This document shows positions 35,257 to 46,395 of a stretch of 64,000 nt of DNA, piece by piece. The stretch is from Flaccisagitta enflata. Lineage: Eukaryota; Chaetognatha; Sagittoidea; Aphragmophora. The first letter of the stretch is position 1, and each line of letters opens with the position of its first letter. The stretch spans positions 91,078,001 to 91,142,000 of the forward strand of contig OZ231126.1 of assembly GCA_965153355.1 (NCBI GenBank), written 5' to 3'. The notes beneath the pieces are model-generated. The model was not told the DNA's origin. It saw only the letters and a list, made by a program, of their open reading frames with translations, and did no database searches. The position numbers and the translations under genes are program-made.

Positions 35257-35570
35257 AGACAAATGACAATGTTTTGGTCGCGTTGCGTCTTTCATCTGGA
35301 AAGCAGGGCAATTCCCGGAAAGGAATGAAAGACCAAAGTCGATGAATTTCGTTTCTGGAGCGGTCTCTCTTCTGGCCTGAATCAAGACAACCAAAGCGCA
35401 TTGACCCGAGCGAGCAATGGCCGGGCCAAGCGGCCCAAAGAGGTGGCCCATGTGCGCCAACCCAGCGGGTCTGGATCAAAGTGCAAAAAGAAATTAAGCT
35501 ATAAGAACAAGGGGACATTCTACACTTCACAGCCACGGGTTTTATCATGATTCTGAGACCCGTTTTATTA

Positions 35571-35830
35571 GGGCAGCGGCCCCAAAGGGCTGTAGTTCTG
35601 TAGAATATTATAGTCAATTTCCTTCATTAAGGTCACAAGCCCAAAGCCCGCAACAAGCCAAAGCCAGCCCTCTTAGGCTTGAATTTGAAACCAATTCTGA
35701 CCTCTTAATGGTTTTACATCTTGCCACCCAAATCTCAATCATTACCAAAATCTGCCCGGAGTGCCCAGATACCCCACTGCCCTTGTGACTTGTTCATCAA
35801 CATGGCTTTGCCATGTACCCGGACTTCCAA
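35571..35830 (+). mobile_element. F-type fragment
   Basis: GGGCAGCGGCCCCAAAGGG followed by a decayed GCC-AAA-GCC array and GGAGTGCCCAGATACCCC near 35760-35785. No closing hairpin. Confidence 0.5.
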
Positions 35831-36381
35831 TTAAGCATTTTGCCTTTTGTTTCGCTTCTTTTCTTCCCTTTTTTTGCGATTGATGGACATGTTTTGCAAA
35901 CAATCCTCGTTTGTGTTTGTTTTCTTTACTTGTTTTCTCTACTGCACGTGATTGACATGTTTTTCCGAGGGAAAGCTTTTTTTTCTTCTCTCTGAGTCTT
36001 GATTTGAATGAAAAGATCAAAGAATGACGAAGGCAACAACAAGTAAACATCAACAATGATAACAACAACGTCGACGACAACAACAACAACAAAATGGGTC
36101 TCTCTCTCTCGGCTATTTCCAACACCAACAAAAGCTGAAAGATCTTGTTGCTTGTTGTTAGCGCGGTGTTCTAGGCGTCCGGCACAATTTAGGGGCGGAC
36201 TGCAGAGGCAACCAGGGTGCAGCCCAGAATTCATGAGATCTGCATCTGCTTAAAGGCAAATGGAAAAACAACAACAACAGCGACGATGATAACAACGACG
36301 ACTATGAAGCCTGCATCTGCCGGAGAACATCCGAAGAGAAGAGAATCACCATGACTATAAAAGATTCTGTTTGCGTGAAAA

Positions 36382-36427
<46 letters not shown>

Positions 36428-36976
36428 TAGACTATACAACGGACTGACTGGAGGCTGAGGGGCAGCCATGCCAACAACCATGTAAACTGTCCGTGTCATG
36501 TACATTGTACAACCATCTAAAATACCAGTCTAAAAGACCAATCTAAAAGACACAGTAAGTTTTGCCAGACACACAAACCTCACGTCCTTACGACTAGAAC
36601 CTGGATCCGGGTACGTTTCCAGACTACACGACTAAGATAGGGCGAGGGAATAGTTCATTACTACCCTGAATTCTTTTGAATGCACGGAATGTATTCTTAC
36701 GATTCAAAAGGCTCATTACTGTCTGTAGACTGCCATTACTGGAATGGCGAGCGTTCGAGTCTTGTGTGTGTGTAATGATTGTGAAGAGCGTGAAAAGTGG
36801 GTTTCCGTCGTTGCCACGAATGCGAAGTGAAAAGATTCGGCTGTGATTACGAAGATTAATGAATCAAATGCACGCTCTCTCTCAAGTGTAGGGAAATGTG
36901 GACCGACTGCGAAATGTATCCGGCAAAAACGCGTCCGAGAAGAAGGAGAATAGGATGAGTGAATATTAGGAAGGCG
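35831..36976. other. Non-coding interval with short repeats
   Basis: (AAC)n-rich stretches at 36030-36095 and 36265-36300 and (GA)n at 36386-36424. No gene recognised. Confidence 0.4.
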
Positions 36977-37068
<92 letters not shown>

Positions 37069-37085
37069 ATTGTTGTTGTTGTTGT
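36977..37085 (+). repeat. (TTG)n microsatellite
   Basis: About 109 bp with one TTA interruption, following a short GGAAGGCG that also begins the duplicated segments nearby. Confidence 0.97.
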
Positions 37086-37111
37086 AATTGGGAGCTGGTA
37101 TCGTTCCCGTA

Positions 37112-37285
37112 GGAAGGCGTCGCAGGACAGGACGGTGTAGGGGCAATTGAAGCAGACAATACATTTACATGACATCGACAGTATTCTTACACATAATTGA
37201 TCCAGTGGCATGGCTCAATGTGGTGGTTCGCATGGCCTGTCTGAAGATCATGCTCATCAATAACAACAACTCAACAACAACAACA

Positions 37286-37318
<33 letters not shown>

Positions 37319-37712
37319 ACAACAAAAACAATAACAACAACAACGACATTAACAATAACAATAACAATAATAATAACAATAACAATGATAGCAACAACAG
37401 CAACAGCAACAACAACAAAATCAACATGAGCTTTATAATCTGCTGACTTAGTTGGCAAGTTTCAACAGAAATACAATGCATGCATAAAGCGTTTTGCCAC
37501 TGACGCAGCTCAGCGTTGCTCTCTAATCAATCGTAATTCATCATTTTGTGACCAAACTCGTTTTGTAGATTTCACAAAGATATTTCATTCAATATTTGTG
37601 ACTATCCCCATTATGCAATGTCGCGACAAAGATCAAGAAAACGGAGCAAATGGCATACACTTTTGTTGTTTTGTTGTTCCTCCCCACGCACACATGCACG
37701 CACATACACACA

Positions 37713-37807
<95 letters not shown>

Positions 37808-37961
37808 CCTTTGGAAGGCGTCGCAGGACAAGACGGTGTAGGGGCAATTGAAGCAGACAATACATTTACATGACATCGACAGTATTCTTACACAGAATTG
37901 ATCAAGTGGCATGGCTCAATGTGGTGGTTCGCATGGCCTGTCTAAAGATCATGCTCATCAA
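37112..37961 (+). repeat. Segmental direct duplication (149 bp, spacing 701 bp) with (CAA)n and (CA)n
   Basis: 37112-37260 and 37813-37961 are direct copies with a few mismatches. Each is preceded by a different microsatellite ((TTG)n or (CA)n), and copy 1 runs into (CAA)n (37260-37430). (CA)n spans 37683-37805. The minus strand of both copies reads CVRILSMSCKCIVCFNCPY, a shared but unproven peptide. Confidence 0.9.
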
Positions 37962-38540
37962 GCTGGGGTAGGCACAACGGTGCAAGAGGAAGTGATGGAA
38001 GCTTCTAATAGAAATAGGAGGAAACCAAGAGGTTCTTTGAAAATAAGTGGCTGAATAAAATGAAGAATGAAGTAATTTTTGATCATTGTAGTCAGCAATG
38101 TTTTTGAAATAGCGATCGTTAGAGCAAAGACGGGGGCAAGAAATCAGGAAAATAGTGTCGAGTTTGATACGTTAACTATGTCTATGTATTCGCAGGGATT
38201 TGTAGATAACTTGTCTTCCGGGTAAAGTTTGAAAGTGTTAGTGTTACGATTGGTAGCCGGTATGTTGTGCACTGGTGGCTCCCAAAACGTCGGTACTAGA
38301 GTTTACCTTTCCGGTTTCTTTTCCGCCACCTCAACCGGAAGTGGCAGATGAAACGCCAATTGGCGTTATTGGCGTCAAAATGAGTTTCCCATTAGAGTTT
38401 TTCAGGTTTTTCGGGTGACAAAGAAGGAGTAAGATTTGTGGTATTCATGGTGGATTTTTAATGATCATTTTGAAAATTTTCATAAAGATTTTCAGAATTT
38501 TTTGGCTAGTATTCAAAAATTATTTCAGTTTTATACTTAG
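37962..38540. other. Non-coding interval
   Basis: Contains a CGCCAATTGGCG / TTGGCGTC palindromic spot near 38352-38372. Nothing else recognised. Confidence 0.4.
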
Positions 38541-38544
38541 CATT

Positions 38545-38850
38545 TTTCATGTTTTACTTTACTTTTTATATTTTACTTATTATTTTCTTCTTTCTACTTT
38601 TTTTTTTTTTTGCTTTTTACTTTTTACTTTTTATTCCACTTTTTACTTTTTATTCTACTTTTTACTTTTTATTTTTCACTTTTTTTTTCTTTTTTCACTT
38701 TCCACACTTTACTTTTTATATTCTTCTTTTCACTTATTGTTTTATTACTATTTCTTCTCACTTCTTCTTTTACCCTTTATTGTTTTCTTTGTATCTTTTA
38801 TTTTTAACTTGATTTTTTTTCAGTTTTTGTATCTTTTTTATTCATGTTCA
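38545..38850 (+). repeat. TTTTTAC-type pyrimidine-rich array
   Basis: TTTTTACTTTTTA and TTTTCACTTTT units. The phenylalanine-rich ORFs are artefacts. Confidence 0.9.
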
Positions 38851-39069
38851 ACGTTTTTTTTTCATTTGTATACTTTGTTAATCATCTAAATAATATTATA
38901 AATATATATATGTAAATATGTGCTTTGTTTTTATATAAAATTAAATGAAGTCTGATAAATGATCAATGATTCTCCCTCATGCTTATGTCAAGATTATATC
39001 ATCCAAAAAGAAATGCTGAAATGAGACGCGCTTTATTCTTCTTGTCTAGATGTCTGTTTGTAAATTTAG

Positions 39070-39071
<2 letters not shown>

Positions 39072-39114
<43 letters not shown>
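39072..39114 (+). repeat. (CT)n at the 5' edge of the retrotransposon
   Basis: About 40 bp of CT directly abutting the first recognisable coding base of the LINE. A matching (CT)n lies just past its 3' end. Confidence 0.95.
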
Positions 39115-39116
<2 letters not shown>

Positions 39117-39891
39117 CCGCGAAAAAAGGATTGGAGGAGGAGTAGGTTTGCTTGTCAGGAATGACATAAGACAGAACATATACTTACACACATCAAACAG
39201 AAACCTAGAGATAATCTGGGCGAGCGTAAGAAGGAAAAAGACCCACCCTATACTAATTGGAACATACTACGGAAAGCAAGAAGAAACAAACAAAGATGAT
39301 ATAGAACATGAAATGACGATGCTAAGAGAAGAGATAGAAGAAAGAAAAAATGATGGTGATATCTTTCTTACAATGGATGCAAATGCAAAAATCGGCATCC
39401 TTGGCGAAGAGATTAGTCGAAATGGAAAGAAAATATTGGAAGTATTTGATAATACCGATTTGACTATAATGAACACAAGTGAAAAATGTCAAGGAAAGAT
39501 AACAAGAAAAAACACAAAGGATGAGAATGAAATATCCGCCATAGATTTTGTGGCTGTCAGTAATCAAGTTGAGAAATGGATAACTAAAATGAAAATTGAC
39601 GAAGATGAACTAATCAAGCTAAGAGGAAAAAATGATTCTGACCACAATACTATCTCTATAAGTATTTCCATTCCTAAACTCGACCGAACAAAAATCAAAC
39701 CGACAACTGGATGGAATATTAAAGCATCCGATGAAAAATGGGCAATGTTCCGTTCTGAAATAATAAAACAAAAGAATAAGGCACATGAGATAATGAACAA
39801 CACAGACAAACCATTTGACACTCGCTACAAGCAATGGTATCAAATAATAGATAAAGCGGCTCGCCAAACCATCGGGCGAACAACATTCTAA
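39115..39891 (+). pseudogene. LINE endonuclease (EEP-like) domain, C-terminal part
   Basis: Frame continues from RIGGGVGLLVRND through LIGTYYGKQE (catalytic Glu region), DIFLTMDANAKIG (Asp/Asn pair) and SDHNTISISISIP (catalytic Asp-His), in the order of exonuclease-endonuclease-phosphatase domains of LINEs. It nicks target DNA in an active element. The N-terminal strand with the first metal ligand is missing. TAA at 39889-39891 interrupts the frame, which continues without shift afterwards. The first ATG-like start is not meaningful because the protein is truncated. Confidence 0.85.
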
Positions 39892-40623
39892 ATAAATGGC
39901 AAAGAATATCAATCAAGCGAACTAAAACAAATGCACAGACAAAAAAGAGAAATAAAAAATGAGATACAAAATGAGAAAGATAAAAATAAAAAAGACAGTC
40001 TCATTACAAATTACAAAGAGACACAAGAAACCATTAGAAATCAATACATCAAAGAAAAATCGGAAATGATACAAGAAAAATTTGAAAAGATTGTATCAGA
40101 CAGAAGCAAAACCGCTTTCTGGAATTTAAAGAAAAAAATCACCCGTGACCCATCCATAGAATCATTGGTGGTCACGGATGAAAATGGCATCAGACAATAT
40201 GACCCAGATGCCCAGAAAGAAACTTACGCCTCCTATTATGAGAGCCTTTTTAAGAAAAAACCGATCCGCTACCATCCATATCACGACGAAATTAAAGAAA
40301 AGATACTATAATACAGTCAAAATACAGAATATGATCACCTAGATTATAACGCCTTACCAACTAAAAATGAAATTAAAGAAATCATAGAACAGAAAAAAAA
40401 TAATAAGTCGACCCCTGATCTAAAAAACAAAATGCTTAAGAGACTAGGAGATGAAATGGTTGACTTTATAAACCCCCTAGTGCAAGCAGTCTACAGAGAT
40501 CTTTGTGTCGCCAAGATATGGAACAAAGGCCTGATTACTAGCCTGCATAAGGGGAAAGGGGACAAGGAGACACTGTCGAATCACCGGGGAATCACCACCT
40601 CATCATCTATTGGCACTATTTTT
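39892..40623 (+). pseudogene. LINE linker and start of reverse transcriptase
   Basis: Same frame as the endonuclease. A lysine/glutamate-rich segment (MHRQKREIKNEIQNEKDK) leads to AFWNLKKKI and SLVVTDENGIRQYDPD, typical of the pre-RT region, then a second TAA at 40309-40311. After the stop, ALPTKNEIKEIIEQKKNNKS, WNKGLITSLHKGKGDKETL and SNHRGITTSSSIGTIF give RT motifs 0-1. The ORF is broken by the A element immediately after SIGTI. Confidence 0.85.
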
Positions 40624-40814
40624 AGTCGCGTGCTACGCGACTCTACAACCCGCTTTGTCGGTCCGTCCGTCCGTCGGTCCGTCCCTCACACTTTACTTTT
40701 TTTGGGTTTTTGCGGTCTTTGACCTTACTGCTCCTGCCCAAATGATGGAGTGGCCTCAAATATGGCCCCTGCCCACCAGCACGCGACTTCGGTAGCCGTG
40801 TATCCGGCCTTGTT
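40619..40814 (+). mobile_element. A-type hairpin element inserted in LINE RT
   Basis: Hairpin AGTCGCGTGCTACGCGACT (40624-40642), GGTCCGTCCGTCCGTCGG core, CACCA GCACGCGACT (40780-40789), terminus CCGTGTATCCGGCCTTGTT. RT sequence resumes as DSIIDNRIEK. Removing the insert restores the frame, so the empty site was ACT-ATT-(TTT)-GAT, again a T-run. Confidence 0.93.
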
Positions 40815-42057
40815 GATTCTATAATAGATAATCGAATAGAGAAAACTGTCCCTTTCACACAGGTGGTGGAAAAAAGGGAATGTCTACATGTGACCATTTA
40901 TTTGTATTACGTACCATTATTGACATAAGTCAATCACAAAAACGAGAAACCTTTCTCACATTTTATGATGTGAGTAAGGCCTACGACCATGTAGACAATG
41001 ACGACCTACTGGTTACCATGTGGGAAAAGGGACTAAGAGGAAGAACATGGCGAATTCTCAAAGCATTAAACACAAATCTCTCTGCACAAGTGAAAACGAA
41101 ATTTGGGCAGACTCGGAAGATCACCATGGAAATAGGTGGAAAACAGGGATCACGCCTCACAGGGCGAATGTTTGCAAAGCTTATGGACCTTCTAGCGGAA
41201 GAGCTCATAGAAGCAAAAGATGGTTTTAGAGTAACAGAAGAATTCATAATTGCAGTACTGCTTTGGGTTGATGATGTTATATCATGCGCGGAGGGTATTG
41301 AAGAACAGGAAAAGATGCTTGAAAAAGTCAATCAATTTGCATTAAAACATAAAATAACATGGGGTGTCGAGGAGTGCAAAGTGATGCGAGTAGGCAGACA
41401 TAAAGATAAAGAAAAAGAACGAGACTGGAAAATTGGGAATATGGCCAAAAAAGAAGCTACACAATACAAATATCTAGGCGACTGGATCACAAACGATGGC
41501 AAAAATAAATGCAACATAGAAGCACGCCAGAGAAACCTCCAATCTACAACAATCTATATAAACACCGTCGCCTCATGCGAGGTACTAAATCAGATTGAGA
41601 CTGCCGTCATCTTACAGCTTCATGAAAGTAAAAACATAAGTAGCTTCCTCACAAATGCCGAATCTTGGAATCTAAATAAAGGAGAAGTAGATAGCCTCGA
41701 AAGGGCTGAAATCCGTGCCATAAAACAACTATTCAACCTACCAATCCATACACCAACTACAGCTATCTTATATACATTTGGACTACTATATACTAAGCAA
41801 CGCGTAGACAAAATACAACTTATCTACATCCATCGAATTATGCTACGTAACGATGATGACCAGACAAAGAAAGCCCTAATCAATCAGAAAACGTTTAACC
41901 TAGGATGGTATAAAAATATACACACTGACTGTCCTGGAATCATACAAACTTCCCACTCAACTAGAAGAAATAAAAGCCATATCAGCCCCTGGATGGAAGC
42001 AAATGGTTCACAACGCGATAGAGAAAAAAAAACAAAGAACGACTTTTAGGAGACTGC
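40815..42057 (+). pseudogene. LINE reverse transcriptase domain
   Basis: After DSIIDNRIEKTVPFTQ there is a one-base frameshift in a GGTGGTGGAAAAAAGGG run, then GMSTCDHLFVLRTIIDISQS, TFYDVSKAYDHVDN (catalytic Asp), GGKQGSRLTGRMFAKLMD (motif B), LLWVDDVISCAEG (motif C with both Asp but W-V instead of Y-A), WGVEECKVMRVG, and YKYLGDWITNDGKNK (motif E/thumb). A further frameshift near 41950 moves LEEIKAISAPGWKQMVHNAI to another frame. The domain would copy element RNA at the nicked target. Confidence 0.92.
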
Positions 42058-42063
42058 TACAAG

Positions 42064-42471
42064 ATGAATGCAGGTCAAATGGCACCAAAGCCAAAAACCT
42101 TAATAGATAAAATCAACGACTCTACTTACACCAGGAGACCGGAACCTGAAATTTTACACCTTACCAAGGTTGAGACAAAGACGCTACTTATTGCACGCTA
42201 CGGCATGTCGGAATGTGGGAAAAACTTAGGGGGCACTATTGGGGGTATATGCGGTCAATGTAATACACATGACGACGAAACTCACCGCCTGAACCACTGT
42301 ACCAAATGGCGAGAAATCAACTATTTAGACAAAGATGAAAAAGTTGATTTTAAACTTGTTTACTCACATGATGTAAATACCCTGAAAAATGTCATGAAAA
42401 AACTCCAGCCTATCTGGAACACGAAAAATACACCCGGAAACATGAATAAAGTTAATACTATACTGCCATAA
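42064..42471 (+). pseudogene. LINE C-terminal segment with Cys/His cluster
   Basis: IARYGMSECGKNLGGTIGG precedes CGQCNTHDDETHRLNHC, a CX2C...HX4C zinc-knuckle-like cluster at the end of many LINE ORF2 proteins. The ORF ends TAA at 42469-42471. The ATG at 42064 is internal to the polyprotein. Confidence 0.8.
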
Positions 42472-42509
42472 AAACCGCGCTTAACTTGTTGCAACCTATG
42501 CAAATTCCT

Positions 42510-42512
<3 letters not shown>

Positions 42513-42560
<48 letters not shown>
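42513..42560 (+). repeat. (CT)n at the 3' edge of the retrotransposon
   Basis: About 48 bp of CT, on the same strand as the tract at the 5' edge of the LINE. Confidence 0.96.
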
Positions 42561-42563
<3 letters not shown>

Positions 42564-42664
42564 AAGACAAATTTCTGGTATCTTGTAATTTATTTATTCT
42601 TGTGATACACATTAGTACTGAAATATTTTTTTCCGTTTGTTTTCTGCCCTATTTGAACGGATAT

Positions 42665-44030
42665 TTATTTATAATGTACATTAGCTTGTACTGAAATGAC
42701 AACAAACAATAAAATCAGAACTCCACAAGTAGTTCTTATTGTGGGGCTGTCTTGGGTTTCCAATGACATCACTTTTGGTCTGAAAAAATTGCATCTTGCT
42801 GTCCGCGCCTTACCTTGAATTTTCCTTCAGCCTAGGGGAAACCAAAAATTTCAAAGTGCTTAAATCTCTGTTTTGACTGCAGATTTAAAATCTGTAAAAA
42901 AAACTGTAAATTGAAAGTGCTTTCCTTTTTTTAATATTCCAACTAGAAGGTGCTCAAAATAAGTGTCAAAGTTTGCAAAACTTACCTTTCTCTTTTATTT
43001 ATATGTAAAATCGCCGAACTTACCTTTTTTTTATATCTTTAAGATGAATTTTGACTATGATCCCAAAGGAATATTGAAAATAGTCGCAAAAGCGTTAGAT
43101 GGTCAGCGGTACCCGTTGCCCCTATGTGAGTGTATAAGGGTGTGAGGTGGTGAGAGGGGCAGCAGCCCCGAAGGAGCCGATGACCTATGCTGTTTTTATT
43201 TGAGCCTGGAGGCTGGAATTGGGGCCTTGAAGCTGAGATTTGAGCTAAGAGGCGGGGATTTTAGCCTTGTGGCTGAGATTTGAGCCTTGAGACTGGGATT
43301 TGAGCCTCGAGGTTGGGGTTTGAGCCTGGAGGCTAAGATTTGTGCCTCAAGACTTGGATTTGAGCCTCGAGGCTGTGATTTGGGCCTTGAGGCTGTGATT
43401 TGGGCCTTGAGGCTGGGATTTAGGCATTGAGGCTGTGATTTGGGCCTTGAGGCTGAGATTTGGGCCTTGAGGCTGGGATTTGGGCCTTGAGGCTGGGATT
43501 TGGGCCTCAAGGCTGGGATTTAGGCCTCAAGGCTGGGATTTAGGCCTCAATGCTGGGATTTGGGCATTGAGGCTGGGATTTGGGCCTCGAGGCTTGGATT
43601 TGAGCCTCGAGGCTTGGATTTGGGTCTCGAGGCTGGGATTTGGGCCATAAGGCTGGAAGCGGGGGGGGGGGGGATGGAGAAGGAGGAGAAGAAGGACAAG
43701 GAGGAGGAAAAATTTCCCCTGTGTGAAAGCATAGGTCATCGGCCCCTTCGGGGCCGCTGCCCAAAATGAAAGCACTTTCAATTAACAGTTTTTTCTGCAG
43801 ATTTCAGATCTGCAGTCAAAACAGAGATTTAAGGACTTTGAAATTTTTGGTTTCCTATAGGCTGAAGGAAAATTCAAGGGAAGGCGCGGACAGCAAGATA
43901 CAAATTTTTCAGACAAAAATTAATGCCATTAGAAGCCCAAGACAGCCCCACAACAAGAACTACTTGTAGAATTCTTATTTTATTGCTTTTAGTCATTTAG
44001 ATACAAGCTAATGTACATGTAATTGTACGG
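42665..44030. mobile_element. Foldback element with about 260-bp arms, carrying an F element
   Basis: Left arm about 42670-42935 and right arm about 43767-44024 are imperfect reverse complements: ATGTACATTAGCTTGTA, AGTAGTTCTTATTGTGGGG, TGTCCGCGCCTTACCTTG, CTGTTTTGACTGCAGATTT. The F element sits in the loop side. The right arm is followed by (AATC)n. Confidence 0.85.
43079..43762 (+). mobile_element. F-type element (F4)
   Basis: Outer end AATAGTCGCAAAAGCGTTAG, ATGGTCAGCGGTACCC; hairpin GGGGCAGCAGCCCC; array of GAGGCTGGGATTTGGGCCTT (43195-43655); closing AGCATAGGTCATCGGCCCC, GGGGCCGCTGCCC. Best-preserved copy for defining both ends. The minus-strand (NPSLKAQIPA)-type ORFs are repeat artefacts. 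Confidence 0.85.
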
Positions 44031-44061
44031 CTCTGTAACAATATTATTGTTCGTGTGTTGA

Positions 44062-44081
44062 ATGCACATATAGAGCATTAA

Positions 44082-44113
<32 letters not shown>

Positions 44114-44127
44114 TCTCTCTCTCTCTG
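44062..44127 (+). repeat. (AATC)n(CT)n tail
   Basis: GAGCATTAAAATC followed by about nine AATC units and CT. A similar GAGCATTACAATCGATCAAATC occurs at 63576, so this may be the 3' tail of a LINE family. Confidence 0.7.
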
Positions 44128-44545
44128 ATTTTTCTCTTCAGTTTTTTCGAGCTGATGTTGAGGATTGAAGTGGTGCCTTGTGGCAATGGTAAAACTAAAG
44201 GCTACGTAGATAAGGCTGCAACGTCCATAGACTTTATACATAGGGGCGGAGATGAACCGCCGTGGACGGGTTTTCTTTCCTCTCCCTCTCTCTCTCGCCA
44301 TTCGCCTATAAATAGCCCTTTTTTTCCCCTTTGATCTTTTTTTCTCGCCGGCGGTCGCGCGTCGCGACGAGGTGAAGAATTAACGGTTCGCGTGAACCTT
44401 TTGTCAGCGCAACTTGTGCCTCCTTACGGTTTGATGGATTTATATATATGCTGCAAGAGGTGTCGGTCAAGCAAGGGCAAAAGGGGAAAAATGCTAGTTG
44501 ATGAGACGAAAGGGACACAGTCATAAATGAAACGGGTGGTAAGAG
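44128..44545. other. Non-coding interval
   Basis: No recognisable gene or element. Confidence 0.4.
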
Positions 44546-44795
44546 GGGAACAAGGCCGGATACACGGCCATCAGTTGCGGACGGGTGGGCAGGGGCGGAA
44601 ATGCAACTGTCTGCAACTAGAAATGTTCTAAAACGCTCATTTCCTCACTTTTCGACTCGTGTCCACGGACCGATCGACTGAACGACAGACCGACCGACGA
44701 CGGACGGAAAAATGTGTGGACTGATCAAAGTTTGTCTTTGATTGCAACCCGACTTACAGAGATGCGAATACGCTTCTGAAAAAAAATATTGAATA
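44546..44795 (-). mobile_element. A-type element with displaced end
   Basis: AACAAGGCCGGATACACGG, AGTTGCGGACGGGTGGGC and the second AGTTGCAG motif as in the 24.1-kb copy, (GACC)n core. The hairpin end is replaced by GAGATGCGAATACGCTTCT, an E-type-like hairpin, suggesting a composite. Confidence 0.65.
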
Positions 44796-44815
44796 AAGAT
44801 AAACAAATGAAAAAC

Positions 44816-45577
44816 CACGGCTACCCCAGTCGCGTGCGGGTGGGCAGGGGCAGTGCTGGAGAAGGTCACTAGAGCATTTGGGCAGGAGCAGTAGGCCCAA
44901 AAAACTCAGAAACGCCGAAAAAGTAACAAGTCATCCAAGGATCGCACATGGTCAGCGGTACCCGATGCCCTGCTTGGAGTGATTAGCTGAAGAAGTGGAG
45001 TGAGAGCAGGGCAGCGGCCCCAAGGGGCCGATGTCCTGTAGAACACAGGGGTGAATTTCCATACGTCCTGAGAGGGCACATTTGGGAATTTTGCATTTTT
45101 TTCAATTTTTTGTCAATTTTCCATGTTATTCAATGGGAACTTGAGGTCTGAGAAGCTAGATTAGAGGCCAAAGAGGCTGGATTTGAGGCCTGAGAGGCTG
45201 GATTTGAGGCCCAAGAGGCTGGATTTGAGGCCCGAGAGGCGGAATTTGAGGCCTGAGAGGCTGGATTTGAGGCCTGAGAGGCTGGATTTGAGGCCTGGGA
45301 GACTGGATTTGAGGCCTGAGAGGCTGGATTTGAGGCCTGAGAGGCCAAATTTGAGGCCTGAGAGGCCAAATTTGAGGCCTGAGAGGCTGGATTTGAGGCC
45401 TGAGAGGCTTGATTTGAGAGGCTTGAGAGGCTTGGGACGGATGGACGGACGTACGTACGTATGGAAATTCACCCCTGTGTCCTACAGGACATCGGCTCTT
45501 TGGGGCCGCTGCCCAAAAAGGGGACCACCGACCGACCGAGATAGCGGGGTGTAGAGTCGCGTAGCATGTGATTAAAA
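44816..45577 (-). mobile_element. A-type element split by an F element
   Basis: CACGGCTACCCC, AGTCGCGTGCGGGTGGGCAG, CGCCGAAAAAGTAAC on the left; GGGACCACCGACCGACCGAG, GGGGTGTAGAGTCGCGTAGC and ATGTGATTAAAAA on the right. The two halves join in the usual A order across the F insert. Confidence 0.85.
44932..45513 (+). mobile_element. F-type element (F5)
   Basis: TCATCCAAGGATCGCACAT, GGTCAGCGGTACCCGATGCC; GGGCAGCGGCCCC hairpin; ATGTCCTGTAGAACACAGG; array GAGGCCTGAGAGGCTGGATTT (45145-45430); closing TATGGAAATTCACCCCTGTG, ACAGGACATCGGC, GGGGCCGCTGCCC. The inner stem is about 40 bp per arm. It shares its outer end with F6. Confidence 0.85.
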
Positions 45578-45579
45578 AG

Positions 45580-46364
45580 AATGGGATGAAAGAAAGAAAG
45601 AAGAAAAAAGTAAAAAAAAGAAGAAAAAAAAGAAAACAAGAAAAAAAGAAAAAAAGAAAAAAAGAAATAAAGAAAAAAAAACGGAAAAAAGAAAAAAAGA
45701 AATAAAAGGAAAAAAAAAAAAAAAAAGAAAAGAAAAAAAGAAAAAGAAAATAAGAAAAAAAAGAAAAACAAAGGAAAAAAAGAGAAAAAAAAAGAAAAAA
45801 AAAAAAAAGAAGAAGAAAAAAAGGAAAACAAGAAAACAAGAAAAACAAGAAAAACAAGAAAAAAAAGAAAAAAAGAAAAAAAGAAAAAGAAAAAAAGAAA
45901 AAAAAAGAGAAAAAAAAAGAAAAAAAGAAAAAGAAAAAAAAAAAAAAGAAATAAAAATGAAAAAAAAGAAAAAAAAAAGAAAAAAAGAAAGAAAAGAAAG
46001 AAAAAGAGAACAAAACAAGAAAAAAAAAGAGAACAAAAAAAAAAAAAAAAAAAGAAACAAAAGAAAAAAAGAAAGAAAAGAAAAAAAAAGAAAATAAAGA
46101 AAAAAAAAAAAAAAAAGAAAAAAAGAAAAAAAGAAAAAAAGAAAAAAAAAAAAAAAAAAAGAAAAAAAAGAATAAAAAGAAAAAAAATAAAAAGAAGAAA
46201 AAAAGAAAAAGAAGAAAAATAAAAAAAAAAAAAAAAAAAGATAAAAAAGGAAAAGGAAAAAGGAAAAAGGAAAAAAGAGAAGAGAAATGAAAAAAGAAAA
46301 GAGAAATGAAAAAAGAAAAGAGAAAAGAGAAAAGAGAGAAGAGAAAAGAGAAAAGAGAGAAGAG

Positions 46365-46395
<31 letters not shown>

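Larger units (their letters stand above)
39115..42474 (+). mobile_element. Non-LTR retrotransposon (LINE), 5'-truncated and inactivated
   Basis: One continuous order of apurinic-like endonuclease (39115-39891), linker (39892-40311), reverse transcriptase (40312-42049) and a C-terminal Cys/His segment (42064-42471). The copy begins inside the endonuclease domain, contains two in-frame TAA stops, at least two frameshifts and an A-type insertion within the RT. Flanking (CT)n tracts lie on both sides. The RT catalytic motif is WVDD instead of the usual YADD. I cannot assign the clade with confidence. Confidence 0.92.

Noticed and set aside
39889-40311. In-frame TAA codons in the LINE as evidence for a non-standard genetic code
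   Set aside because: The same copy has frameshifts and an insertion, so ordinary decay explains the stops; the other ORF ends also use TAA or TAG normally.
42513-42560. (CT)n tracts as promoter GAGA elements of the LINE
   Set aside because: (CT)n or (GA)n occurs more than ten times in the window without gene association, so position alone is no evidence.
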